13,281 nucleotides of DNA from Paracoccaceae bacterium (GTDB lineage Bacteria > Pseudomonadota > Alphaproteobacteria > Rhodobacterales > Rhodobacteraceae), in assembly GCA_002400675.1 (NCBI GenBank), contig NVQY01000049.1, positions 1 to 13,281 on the forward strand, given 5' to 3'. The notes under the pieces were generated by a model that was given only the letters and a program-made list of their open reading frames with translations, ran no database searches and had not been told where the DNA came from. Position 1 is the stretch's first letter. Each line of letters opens with the position of its first letter. The position numbers and the translations under genes are program-made. Below are positions 1 through 7,873 of the stretch, one piece after another.

Positions 1-17
1 GTAAACTGGCCGGGCAT
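1..17 (-). CDS. Possible start of the next operon gene (5' fragment only)
   Basis: An ATG at bases 17-15 opens a frame that leaves the window after five whole codons and part of a sixth (M-P-G-Q-F). It lies 23 nt after the stop codon of the glycosyltransferase gene that ends at base 41, so a further co-transcribed gene is plausible. No clear Shine-Dalgarno sequence precedes it. The same frame stays open back through the 3' end of the glycosyltransferase gene, so a start overlapping that gene cannot be excluded. The fragment is too short for any functional call. Confidence 0.25.
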
Positions 18-40
18 TTTCGCGCGGCGATAGACCGCGC

Positions 41-874
41 CTAACGCCCGCGCGCCCAGTGGTCGCGGGATTGCAGAAACGGCGATTTCACCGTTAGCGC
101 CACGGCTACATAGGCGGCAAATCCCATTGGATCACCCAGAGCGCGCCGCAGCAGGCCCAACACTGACAGCCGCGATTTGTCATCATTGGCCAACAGCACC
201 GGGAACAGGCTGGCGATCTCGATCACGCCCATATTCTGACGCCGCCTGACCCGCACCAGATTGGCGACCCCTTCGACCATCGGCCAAGTATAAGGTGCGT
301 CCACCCCAACCCGTTCCGACGCGGCAAAGTTCAGCCGTGCATAGGTGTCGTCCGAAATAATATCCGGCCATGCCCCCCATCGGCTGCGCCCGGCGGCGTT
401 CATCGCAAACACCCCAAACCCCGGCACGCCACCCTGAACAAACGGCAGAATCTGCCAGAAACGCGCGTAAGCCCGCGTGAACCTACTGTTGGCCGGGGCG
501 ATCACCGGCCGCCCGCTGGCATAGCGTGGCGCGTCGGTGCCCAACGCTTCGCCCAACTGCCGGATCAACTCCGCGCCGACCATCACGTCGGCGTCCAGAT
601 AGACGCGGATCGCGCCAGTTGCCGCCGCATCGCCCACGTTCAGCGCGTTTAGCTTGCCGCCCTCAATCACCTCTATCACCCGCAACGACCACCCGCGCGC
701 GCGGGCCTCGGGCGCGAACCCCTGCGCGATGGTTCCGGTCTGGTCGGTGCAGCCATTGGCGATCACCAGCACCTCGACCGGCCCCATGCAATCGGACGCC
801 AAAAGCACGCGCAGACAGTCCCCGATCAGCGCGGCCTCGTTATGGGCGGGGACTATGATGGACATGGATCTCAT
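41..874 (-). CDS. Family 2 glycosyltransferase (GT-A fold), 277 aa
   Basis: Predicted cytoplasmic or membrane-associated glycosyltransferase that moves a sugar from an activated nucleotide donor to an acceptor; neither donor nor acceptor can be read from sequence. Visible GT2 features are the N-terminal nucleotide-binding strand ending in PAHNE (residues 9-13), a GGKLNALN motif (72-79), the metal-binding DXD-type LDAD (93-96), a glycine-rich acceptor-side loop near 149-154, and SDD (174-176) where GT2 enzymes often carry their catalytic acidic pair. Residues 251-262 near the C terminus are hydrophobic but too short for a confident membrane span. I chose the ATG at 874 because it forms an ATGA overlap with the stop of the upstream hydrolase gene and places the GT fold directly at the N terminus. 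An ATG three codons later (865) is an alternative. The frame extends upstream to 1006, but that part overlaps the hydrolase and is not GT-like. Family confident, role open. Confidence 0.85.
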   Translation of the reverse strand: MRSMSIIVPAHNEAALIGDCLRVLLASDCMGPVEVLVIANGCTDQTGTIAQGFAPEARARGWSLRVIEVIEGGKLNALNVGDAAATGAIRVYLDADVMVGAELIRQLGEALGTDAPRYASGRPVIAPANSRFTRAYARFWQILPFVQGGVPGFGVFAMNAAGRSRWGAWPDIISDDTYARLNFAASERVGVDAPYTWPMVEGVANLVRVRRRQNMGVIEIASLFPVLLANDDKSRLSVLGLLRRALGDPMGFAAYVAVALTVKSPFLQSRDHWARGR

Positions 875-2559
875 CGGAACTTTACGATCGCCTCCCAGCG
901 TGGGTTGCTGTCGGACAGATAGCGCAGCGCGCCCCAACTGCCCCATTTCCCCGGTCGTCCAAGGTCGGCGTAGACATTGAACAGCTGCCCGCCCAGATCG
1001 TACCACCCCGCGATCAGGTCGGTATAAAGCGCCGCCATTTCCGGGGTGTAATTCAGGTGGGTAAAGAACCCGGTCAGGTCGGGATCGTCCACCATATCGC
1101 CAAGCCCAACAACGTGGCTACCGCCTTCGTACATGATCAGGTCCAACCCGTAATCGCGCGCAACATCGGCGTGATACGGCAGGTATGTGCCCAAAAGCTG
1201 CGCCAGTGACCCGGCATCATCGCCGCTGACCTGCCCGTCGCGTAACTCAAGCGCGGCCTGCACCGTGGCCGCATCGTATTGGGTTTGCGCAATAAAGCCA
1301 TCACGATCCGCGCCGCTTAACCCTTGCGCCTCTGCCGCCTGCTCCGCCCTTTGACGACTGTCCGCGATCCAGCCCCGCACCATCGCCGCGCGATCCTTTG
1401 CGCCAAGGAGACCGCCAAAATACCCGGTCACCGCGTAGGCATGAAACGCCTCTGCGGGGGGCGGGTTGCCTTCGCCCACCCATAACGGTGCCGTCAGAAT
1501 ATCGCCCTCTCGCCCCAGCCAATCGGTCTGGGTCGAGATCACGTTGACCAAACGGGACGCATCCCCCTGAAACTCCCGCGCCCAGATTCCAGCCACCTCA
1601 GCCGCTCGCATCGCGTAATACTGACCGCCCGCATCCTTGTCGCCCCAACGCGCCTGTGCCGCCTCGCTGGCCCATCTCGCCTGCCCGAACCGGCCATTCC
1701 AAACCTCGTTCGAGAATTCCACATAGACCTTGCGATCCCCCGGCAGGGCGGCGCGGGTCATCGCCGCAAACCGCGCGACATAATCGTCATCCGCCAGATG
1801 GGGTATGTTGACCCACGCGTCCGCGTTCAACTCTGCGGCCAGCGCCAACATGATTTCCAGCGGCACCCCAAAGCGTGCCCACGAGTACTCAGCGACCTTT
1901 GGGCGATCCGCCCACACCGATTGGTGTGAATTGTTGGTACCCATCCAGTCCATGAACCTCAGCGCCGAGAACCCACGCACCCGCGCCAACCAGTCCGGGT
2001 TAAAGATCGCACCGCCGTCAAAGGCCGCGACGTTTGCCAGCTTTACCACCTTGATATCACGGACATAATCGCCTTTGCGCGCGGGGTCGCTGCGTTGAAT
2101 GCGGATGTCGACCGACCCGGGGCCGGGGGTGAAATTGAACGTCACCTCGCCCTTGCCATAGCGCACCTTTTGCGCCCGGCCCGCGACTTCGACGATGCCG
2201 GTGCCCGAGAACGTCAGACGATAGCGCCCACTCAGGGACACTGCCTCGGGGGGCAGTTCGGTCAGGATCACCGTGCCGATTGACCCCAGATCCCGAGGGA
2301 TCGACCGGGGCCAGCCGTTGTCGTCCAGAATGCCCAGCCCTGCCAGATCATCCTCGTCCATCCCGCCCCATTGCCCCGGCCTGTGACCGATCCACGGGCG
2401 CGCGGTTTTCATCACGTCAAGGAACGGTTGCTGAACGCTCCAGTCGGCGACTTCGGCAAGGCCGATGGCCATTGGATAGCGCAGGCTTTGCGCCTGAAGC
2501 GGTGACAGGATCAGCAACAGACAGGCCGACAAGGCCGCAAAAATCCGGGTCAAAACCAC
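871..2559 (-). CDS. Secreted clan GH-A-like glycoside hydrolase, 562 aa
   Basis: Probably an exported glycosidase with a (beta/alpha)8-barrel. The N terminus has a typical signal peptide: one arginine, a hydrophobic core (about residues 6-19), and a likely signal peptidase I site after LQA (21-23). The barrel evidence is a strand ending in an Asn-Glu pair, VEFSNEVWN (280-288), with E285 as candidate acid/base, and a later strand ending in MYEGG (476-480) with E478 as candidate nucleophile. This acid spacing and context fits clan GH-A. Residues about 90-175 look like a beta-rich accessory segment before the barrel. I cannot name a GH family or substrate. The GTG at 2559 was chosen because it starts 2 nt after the phosphopantetheinyl transferase stop, sits 7 nt after GGTGG, and puts the signal peptide at the very N terminus. 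A TTG at 2553 is an alternative. The frame runs open to an ATG at 2751, but that would bury the signal peptide. It sits between an NRPS/PPTase pair and a glycosyltransferase, suggesting action on a glycosylated product or on surface polysaccharide. Confidence 0.75.
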   Translation of the reverse strand: MVLTRIFAALSACLLLILSPLQAQSLRYPMAIGLAEVADWSVQQPFLDVMKTARPWIGHRPGQWGGMDEDDLAGLGILDDNGWPRSIPRDLGSIGTVILTELPPEAVSLSGRYRLTFSGTGIVEVAGRAQKVRYGKGEVTFNFTPGPGSVDIRIQRSDPARKGDYVRDIKVVKLANVAAFDGGAIFNPDWLARVRGFSALRFMDWMGTNNSHQSVWADRPKVAEYSWARFGVPLEIMLALAAELNADAWVNIPHLADDDYVARFAAMTRAALPGDRKVYVEFSNEVWNGRFGQARWASEAAQARWGDKDAGGQYYAMRAAEVAGIWAREFQGDASRLVNVISTQTDWLGREGDILTAPLWVGEGNPPPAEAFHAYAVTGYFGGLLGAKDRAAMVRGWIADSRQRAEQAAEAQGLSGADRDGFIAQTQYDAATVQAALELRDGQVSGDDAGSLAQLLGTYLPYHADVARDYGLDLIMYEGGSHVVGLGDMVDDPDLTGFFTHLNYTPEMAALYTDLIAGWYDLGGQLFNVYADLGRPGKWGSWGALRYLSDSNPRWEAIVKFR

Positions 2560-2561
2560 GG

Positions 2562-3254
2562 CTAAGCCACCAGCGTCATGGCCGTCACGATCAACCCATG
2601 CGAGATGACGAACCGCCCAAAAAGCTGCGTCCCGGCCCGGAAATGCGGGATATCGCGCAGAAATGTCGCCTCGAACTGGCCGGACTCCGGGTCCGGGGTG
2701 ATGTCGAACGTGTCGAACCCAAACAGCGTCTTTGACAGCGGATACTGACATTTATAGGCGCATTCCTTGGCGCTGAAAATCAGCTTGGCCAACAGTCTGG
2801 CGCGGTCGCGGGGACGGGTGGAAAGCCACGCTTTTTCCGCCGGCGTGCAGATGATCCCGGTCAGATCGTCGTCAAGCCCGGTCGCCTCTTCCACGTCCAC
2901 CCCCAGCGATCGCACGTCGTTGGTTGGCCCCAGAACGGCGACGCAGCAGCTTTGCGAATGGCTGATGCTGCCGGTCAGACCTTGCGGCCAAAGCGGCGCA
3001 CGGTCGGGGGTGGTCAGCACCGGTTGCACCTTGCGCCCAAGCTGCAACATGCAGTCGTGCGCGGCGGCCCGCCCGGCGGAAAACGCCCGTTTGCGCACCG
3101 GGGCCATGCGCGCCATTGCCCCGGATTCCTGCGCCAGTGGCCGGTAATGACTGGCGCGCGGGTTGGTGGCGGCCACGGCGATGTCCGGGCCAAACAGGGG
3201 CCGGGCCAGCACCAGCCCCACCGGGTCGCCCATATCCGAACGCGCCAGATTCAT
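2562..3254 (-). CDS. 4'-phosphopantetheinyl transferase, EntD/Sfp type, 230 aa
   Basis: Transfers the phosphopantetheine arm of coenzyme A to the conserved serine of carrier domains, here presumably S1466 of the NRPS and S1078 of the PKS (numbered from the internal Met at 13237). The order of motifs is that of EntD/Sfp enzymes: RKRAFSAGR (54-62), GSISHS (95-100), the magnesium-binding GVDVEE (118-123, D120 and E122), and FSAKECAYK (160-168, with K163, E164 and K168). Length is normal for the EntD group. The ATG at 3254 overlaps the NRPS stop as ATGA. There is no good ribosome binding site, so its translation probably depends on ribosomes finishing the NRPS. Its place between the NRPS and the downstream genes strongly suggests a dedicated activator of this pathway rather than the housekeeping AcpS. 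Confidence 0.93.
   Translation of the reverse strand: MNLARSDMGDPVGLVLARPLFGPDIAVAATNPRASHYRPLAQESGAMARMAPVRKRAFSAGRAAAHDCMLQLGRKVQPVLTTPDRAPLWPQGLTGSISHSQSCCVAVLGPTNDVRSLGVDVEEATGLDDDLTGIICTPAEKAWLSTRPRDRARLLAKLIFSAKECAYKCQYPLSKTLFGFDTFDITPDPESGQFEATFLRDIPHFRAGTQLFGRFVISHGLIVTAMTLVA
2567..2571 (-). promoter_or_regulatory. Probable ribosome binding site for the GTG start of the glycoside hydrolase
   Basis: GGTGG on the minus strand, 7 nt before the GTG at 2559 and overlapping the last codons of the phosphopantetheinyl transferase gene. The match is moderate, but its spacing fits the GTG better than the TTG two codons later. Confidence 0.45.
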
Positions 3255-6200
3255 CCGGTTTTCGCCGGGCGCCCGGCCCGCATGGCCCGACGTTTGGACA
3301 TGGTCTGGCTGCGCTCGGGCACGGTTGTCTGCGGCGCTTTCGGGGCCGGGTCGCCATCGTCGCCCAGATGCGCCGCCAACGCCCCCAGCGTGGGAAAGCG
3401 AAAGATGTCGGTGATCGACAATTTTGGCAGGTCCAGCTTTTCCCGGATCGCCCGGTGGGCCTGAACCGCCAGCAACGAATGCCCGCCAAGATCAAAGAAA
3501 TTGTCGCTGGACCGGATGTCACCAACCCCCAGAATAGACGTCCAGATCGCGGCAATCCCGGCCTCTATTCCCGGCCCCGGAACGGCCGCCACAGGCCCGT
3601 TCGACACGCGCCGCTGTGCCTTGGGATCAGGCAGCGCGGCGCGGTCAATTTTCTTGTTCGGAGTCAGCGGCAAGGCGTCCATCATGACGATTTGCGCCGG
3701 CACCATCGCCATGGGCAGTTTCGCGCCCAGTTGGGTTTTCAACGCCGCCTCTGACAGGGCACCCGAGGTCACGACATAGGCCACCAAGCGGTGATCGCCG
3801 GGGGCAAATTCATGCACCACGCTCACGGCATTCCTGACCCCGGCCAGTCCGGCCAGCGTGGCGTCAACCTCGCCCAATTCAATGCGTTGGCCGCGAATTT
3901 TCACCTGATGATCGGCGCGACCGACAAAGGCGATCTGACCGTCGCTTTGCCAACGGGCGATGTCTCCGGTGCGATACATCCGGGCGGACTTTTGACCTGC
4001 CTCATCGGCAAATGGATCGGGCGCAAACGCCTTTGCCGTCAACTCGGGACGTTGCCAATACCCGCGCGTAACGCCTGCGCCACCAATGCACAGATCGCCG
4101 GCCACGCCAATCGGCGCAGGTTGGCCCAAAGGGTCAAGGATATAGGCCGAGGTGTTGGCAATCGGCGTGCCGATACTGACGATTCCGGGCGTCGCGGTGG
4201 CCGGACCAGAGGTCGACCAGATGGTGGTTTCGGTCGGCCCATACATGTTGGAAATCCGCGCCTTGGTGCAGCTTTGCAGGTCCTGCACCAGATCGCCTGA
4301 CAGGGCCTCTCCGCCCAGCAACAGATAGTCCACCCGCCCCAGTGCCGCACGCGCGGCGTCGTTGGTGGCAATGATGCGGGCCATCGACGGGGTGCATTGC
4401 AGATGCGTGACCTTGTGCCGGACAATCTGTGCGGCCAGCGAAAAATCATCCTCGGCCAGTTGCGACGGCGCGTTGGCGCGTTTCAGCACTTCGGCCAGCG
4501 GTTCCAACCCCTGCATCACCAGTTCAGGCGCGATGCCATAGTCGATCAGACAGGCGATTTCATCCACGCCGATCCGCTTTAGCTGTTCTGCGCGCGCAAC
4601 CGCATCCTCAACCGTGCCAAACAGACCCGAGTCCTGAAAATACCGCTCAAAGGCGAAATCAAGGATCGCCTCAAGCTCGTCATCACCCAGCGTGCCAAGG
4701 TCCATTTCAAAGGCGTTGTTCACCCCCTTGGGCCGCTTGAAGGCGGGGAACACCCAGGCGAACTGCTTGATCAGACCGGCGGCACTGCGCAGGTAATCCT
4801 TCATCGGTTCGCGGGCGATCTTTTCGGCCTGCGCGCGGGTGTCGGCCAGATAGGTGTGCAGCATCAGCGTAACGGTGAAATCCGCCGGGTCGTGCCCCGC
4901 CTCGCGCAGGGCCGCGTGGTAGATTTCGATCTTGCCAGCCACTTCGTCGATGGATTGCCCCAGCAGATGGGTCAGCACATTGGCGCCGATCTGTCCCGCC
5001 TCTTTCCAGGTCTCGGGGTTGCCCGCCGTGGTCACCCAGATCGGCAGTTCCTTGGACACTGGACGCGGCTGGGTGATGACCGAATGCATTGTGCCGTCGG
5101 CATTGGCAAACGCCACCTCTTCGCCGCGCCACAGACGGCGCAGGATGTCGATGGCCTTGTACATCGCCGGCTTGTTGTTGGGCGGCGTGTTTTCCGGGCG
5201 CAGCACGAAATCATCCGGCTGCCAGCCCGCCGCGATGCCCAGGCCCGCGCGCCCGTTGGTCAGGTTGTCGATCACCGCCCAGTCCTCGGCGATGCGGGCG
5301 GGGTGGTGCAGGGGTGCCACGCAACTGCCCGCGCGCACCGACAGGTTCGAAGTGACCGCCGCCACCGCCGCCCCGGTGACCGAGGGGTTGGGGTAGGGGC
5401 CGCCAAAGGCATGGAAATGACGTTCCGGCGTCCACACCGCGTTAAACCCGTTGGCATCGGCAAACCGCGCGCCATCCAGCAACAGCTGGTATTTGCGCGG
5501 GCCGGGGCCGTCGTCATTGCCCCAGTAGAACAGGTTGAAATCAATCTTGCGGTCGGAAATCGCCAGCGGCTGGTTGGACACCACCGCGCGATCTTCGTCA
5601 CTGGCCAGCACCACTTTGAAACCACGGGCGAGGGTCCAGAACAGCTCCAGCACCGAAATGTCGAACGAAAGCGAGGTGACGGCCAGCCACACATCGCCCT
5701 GTTCATGGTCAATCCGCTCATCCATCCCGGCAAAGAAATTGGCGACGTTGCGGTGTTCGACCATCACGCCCTTGGGGGTGCCGGTCGAGCCGGACGTATA
5801 GATCAGATAGGCCAGATCATCGCCGCCGGCCCCGCCATCGACATTCGCGGCGGACTCGCCCGCATCCCGCTCAAGGATCAACGGTTTCGCATCGGATTTC
5901 GGCAACGCGTCCTGCATGTTCGCCTGAGTAATCACCACGGCGGCACCGCTGTCATTTAGGTAATGTGTGATCCGATCCGCCGGATAGGCCGGGTCCAACG
6001 GCACATAAGCCCCCCCCGCCTTGAGGATCGCCAGCGCGCCGATCAACAGATCGGTCGAGCGGGGCACAAACAGCGCCACACGGGCACCGGGCCGCACCCC
6101 CATTTCAACCAGCTTTTGCGCCACGACATTGGCGCGGTCGTTCAGGGCGCGATAGCTAAGGGTCGTCCCCTCGAACACCAGCGCAGAGGCGTCCGGCGTG

Positions 6201-7873
6201 CGCGCGACCTGTTGTTCAAAAGCGCGGTGAATGGTCTGGGTCTGGTCAAACTCCCGCGCGGTGCGGTTCCAGCGGGTAACGATCTGCTGGCGTTCGTCAT
6301 CGGGCAGGATCGGTAGCGTGTCGATAGTTTGCTGGCTGATGTCTCCGCTGGCGATGGCCTTGGCCAGATGCTCCAGCCGGTTGGCCACAAGGGCGGCGGA
6401 TTCGTCGCTTAACCGGGTGCGGTCGATGTGAACGGTGATGGTCGCGCTGTTGGCCAGCGCGATGGTCACGCAGGACCCGGCAACTGGCGTGGGATGGTCG
6501 ATTGTCACGGCGACATCCGGTTGGATGACCGGCGAAATCGCTGGGTCACGCAGGGCCAGATCACTGGCAAACCCGCCGATTCTGGTGATCCGGCCAAGGT
6601 CATTTTGCAGCCGCTTTGCTGCGGTATCAAACTGCTCTGACGCGGATATGCGTAAGGGCACCCACGGGCTGACATAGCCTGGTGTGGCCTGCGCCGCCGC
6701 CGCGATGTCACTGTTGCAATAGGCCAGATCGGCCTGCCCCTGACCGGCGCTGCGCAAGGCCCAGACCATCACGGCGGTCAGGGCGTCGGGTTGGTCTAAC
6801 CCGCCCGGCAAAGTCAGATCAAAGCTGGCCCAATCCGCACCGCTGGTGTTGGTCGGACTGGCCAAAGGCACGCGCACGGGATGCAGGTCTTGCAAGGTCT
6901 TGCGCCAATGCGCCTCGCCTTTCAGCGTGCTTGCCACACAGGCATTCAGGCGTTGTATTTCCGCGCCGTCCGCGATTGGCAGAACATGCGTCACCGCTGT
7001 CAGGATAGACGGATCAACCGGCGCTCCGTCCGGGGTGGTCAGGCGTTCAAGATGCAGCGCGCCATCACTGGTCGCAACCGTCAGGCTGGTCTGATCACAT
7101 TCCAGAACCGTCCCCGGTGCCGCCCCGGTATCGTCGCCAACCACTGACGCCGACCCAACCAGAACACCCTGCCCGGCAAGTTCAATCCGCGGGCACAGCA
7201 GCGGGTTCCAGTAGTCGCCAAAATCCAGCGCCCGCACCATCCGTGCCAGTTCTTCACCCGGCTTGCTGAAATCCAACCGCCCGGCACCCTGCGGGCGGTC
7301 ATCGCGGGCAAAATAACTGCGGTTCGACAGCGCTTGCGCCTTGCCCGCCACCCCTCCGGTCTCCAACCCCGCCAGCAGCGTCGCAAAGCTGTCCATCGCC
7401 GCGCCGTAGCATTTTGAGTTCAGCGAAAACGCGGTCTCGTCCCCGGCAACATCGAACATCGCCTGTTCGACGATATCGCCGGTATCCACCCCGGATTCCA
7501 GCATATGCCACGTCACCCCATAACGGGTCTCGCCATTGATCAGCGCCCATACCGGCGTGTTCAGCCCGGCATATTGCGGCAATGGGCCGTCGTGAAAGTT
7601 GATCGCGCCCAAGCCGGGCAGGGCCAGAACCTCATCCGGTATGATCTCAAGATTTGCGATGCTGAAGAGCCAGTCAAAGTCCCCCCCCTTGAACTGGCCC
7701 TTCAGCGCCGCGATATCCTCGATCACCGGCAGGCTTTTGGCCGCGGCCCAATCAAGAATATCCCGGTCCCTTGTAACAATCCCGCGAATGTCGTGCCCGT
7801 GGTCAAGCAATGCGTCACCGCATCCGACCAACAGGGATTCATTGCCAATGAGCAGGCAGGAAAACGGTTTCAT
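3251..7873 (-). CDS. NRPS: formyltransferase / truncated C / A interrupted by LLM monooxygenase / T, 1540 aa
   Basis: Single-module NRPS predicted to activate glycine. Domains: (1) formyltransferase, about 1-300, related to methionyl-tRNA formyltransferase, with catalytic-type N92, H94 and D130; (2) condensation-like remnant, about 305-520, starting near an HWRKTL motif and lacking HHxxxDG; (3) adenylation domain, first half 540-760, with A1 LSYRAL (572-577), A2 (617-627), A3 YTSGSTG (692-698) and A4 FDIS (737-740); (4) inserted luciferase-like flavin monooxygenase, about 766-1128, with TPERHFHAFGG (815-825) and NGRAGLGIAAGW (873-884); (5) adenylation second half, with A5 NMYGPTETTI (1209-1218), A7 YRTGDI (1300-1305), A8 near 1318-1338 and A10 NKKIDR with K1408; (6) carrier domain DNFFDLGGHSLL with S1466. 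No thioesterase or epimerase. The ATG at 7873 overlaps the preceding stop (ATGA) and has GGAGG 7 nt upstream. The oxygenase placement between A4 and A5 matches MtaG/MelG of myxothiazol and melithiazol. F plus Gly-A resembles oxazole-starting loading modules such as OzmO. The C-terminal 30 residues are basic and disordered-looking. Confidence 0.93.
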   Translation of the reverse strand: MKPFSCLLIGNESLLVGCGDALLDHGHDIRGIVTRDRDILDWAAAKSLPVIEDIAALKGQFKGGDFDWLFSIANLEIIPDEVLALPGLGAINFHDGPLPQYAGLNTPVWALINGETRYGVTWHMLESGVDTGDIVEQAMFDVAGDETAFSLNSKCYGAAMDSFATLLAGLETGGVAGKAQALSNRSYFARDDRPQGAGRLDFSKPGEELARMVRALDFGDYWNPLLCPRIELAGQGVLVGSASVVGDDTGAAPGTVLECDQTSLTVATSDGALHLERLTTPDGAPVDPSILTAVTHVLPIADGAEIQRLNACVASTLKGEAHWRKTLQDLHPVRVPLASPTNTSGADWASFDLTLPGGLDQPDALTAVMVWALRSAGQGQADLAYCNSDIAAAAQATPGYVSPWVPLRISASEQFDTAAKRLQNDLGRITRIGGFASDLALRDPAISPVIQPDVAVTIDHPTPVAGSCVTIALANSATITVHIDRTRLSDESAALVANRLEHLAKAIASGDISQQTIDTLPILPDDERQQIVTRWNRTAREFDQTQTIHRAFEQQVARTPDASALVFEGTTLSYRALNDRANVVAQKLVEMGVRPGARVALFVPRSTDLLIGALAILKAGGAYVPLDPAYPADRITHYLNDSGAAVVITQANMQDALPKSDAKPLILERDAGESAANVDGGAGGDDLAYLIYTSGSTGTPKGVMVEHRNVANFFAGMDERIDHEQGDVWLAVTSLSFDISVLELFWTLARGFKVVLASDEDRAVVSNQPLAISDRKIDFNLFYWGNDDGPGPRKYQLLLDGARFADANGFNAVWTPERHFHAFGGPYPNPSVTGAAVAAVTSNLSVRAGSCVAPLHHPARIAEDWAVIDNLTNGRAGLGIAAGWQPDDFVLRPENTPPNNKPAMYKAIDILRRLWRGEEVAFANADGTMHSVITQPRPVSKELPIWVTTAGNPETWKEAGQIGANVLTHLLGQSIDEVAGKIEIYHAALREAGHDPADFTVTLMLHTYLADTRAQAEKIAREPMKDYLRSAAGLIKQFAWVFPAFKRPKGVNNAFEMDLGTLGDDELEAILDFAFERYFQDSGLFGTVEDAVARAEQLKRIGVDEIACLIDYGIAPELVMQGLEPLAEVLKRANAPSQLAEDDFSLAAQIVRHKVTHLQCTPSMARIIATNDAARAALGRVDYLLLGGEALSGDLVQDLQSCTKARISNMYGPTETTIWSTSGPATATPGIVSIGTPIANTSAYILDPLGQPAPIGVAGDLCIGGAGVTRGYWQRPELTAKAFAPDPFADEAGQKSARMYRTGDIARWQSDGQIAFVGRADHQVKIRGQRIELGEVDATLAGLAGVRNAVSVVHEFAPGDHRLVAYVVTSGALSEAALKTQLGAKLPMAMVPAQIVMMDALPLTPNKKIDRAALPDPKAQRRVSNGPVAAVPGPGIEAGIAAIWTSILGVGDIRSSDNFFDLGGHSLLAVQAHRAIREKLDLPKLSITDIFRFPTLGALAAHLGDDGDPAPKAPQTTVPERSQTMSKRRAMRAGRPAKTG
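4490..5578 (-). other. Luciferase-like FMN monooxygenase domain inserted in the adenylation domain
   Basis: About 360 residues (766-1128 of the NRPS) with the fold signature of bacterial luciferase-like monooxygenases: an N-terminal DFNLFYWG strand, TPERHFHAFGG, a central region with APLHHPARIAEDW, and NGRAGLGIAAGW. It begins after A4 and ends before the strand that carries the next specificity residues (VTHLQCTPSM). It is of the type named MupA/Atu3671-family oxygenases and occupies the position seen in MtaG and MelG, where it is reported to oxidise glycine at the alpha carbon. Confidence 0.88.
6314..6961 (-). other. Truncated condensation-like segment of the NRPS
   Basis: NRPS residues about 305-520 look like the second half of a condensation domain: an HWRKTL motif near 322-327 of the kind found mid-domain, and a C-terminal linker (TLPILPDDER, 519-528) typical of C-to-A boundaries. 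The first lobe and the HHxxxDG active site are missing; the formyltransferase stands in that place. Amide bond formation by this segment is therefore unlikely, and a structural or docking role is more plausible. Confidence 0.65.
6974..7873 (-). other. Formyltransferase domain of the NRPS
   Basis: Residues 1 to about 300 of the NRPS contain both the catalytic N-terminal and the C-terminal subdomain of the methionyl-tRNA formyltransferase fold. The key stretch is AINFHDGPLP (90-99), giving the Asn and His, followed by ESGVDTGDI (126-134), giving the Asp of the N-H-D triad. In NRPSs with an N-terminal F domain (LgrA of linear gramicidin, OzmO of oxazolomycin) it formylates the amino group of the first residue using formyl-tetrahydrofolate. 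That role here is inferred; transfer of another one-carbon unit is possible. Confidence 0.85.

Noticed and set aside
2514..2529. Lipoprotein cysteine (LSAC) in the hydrolase signal peptide
   Set aside because: The cysteine (residue 13) lies in the middle of the hydrophobic core, with LLLILSP after it; a signal peptidase I site after LQA fits better than a lipobox.
2560..2751. N-terminal extension of the glycoside hydrolase to the ATG at 2751
   Set aside because: It lies fully within the phosphopantetheinyl transferase gene and would bury the signal peptide 64 residues inside the protein.
5294..5308. HHPAR in the NRPS as a condensation-domain HHxxxDG active site
   Set aside because: It lies inside the luciferase-like oxygenase domain and is not followed by the Asp-Gly pair.
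4856..5959. 367-codon open frame on the plus strand
   Set aside because: It is antisense to the oxygenase and adenylation domains of the NRPS, with a composition typical of a shadow frame and no domain features.
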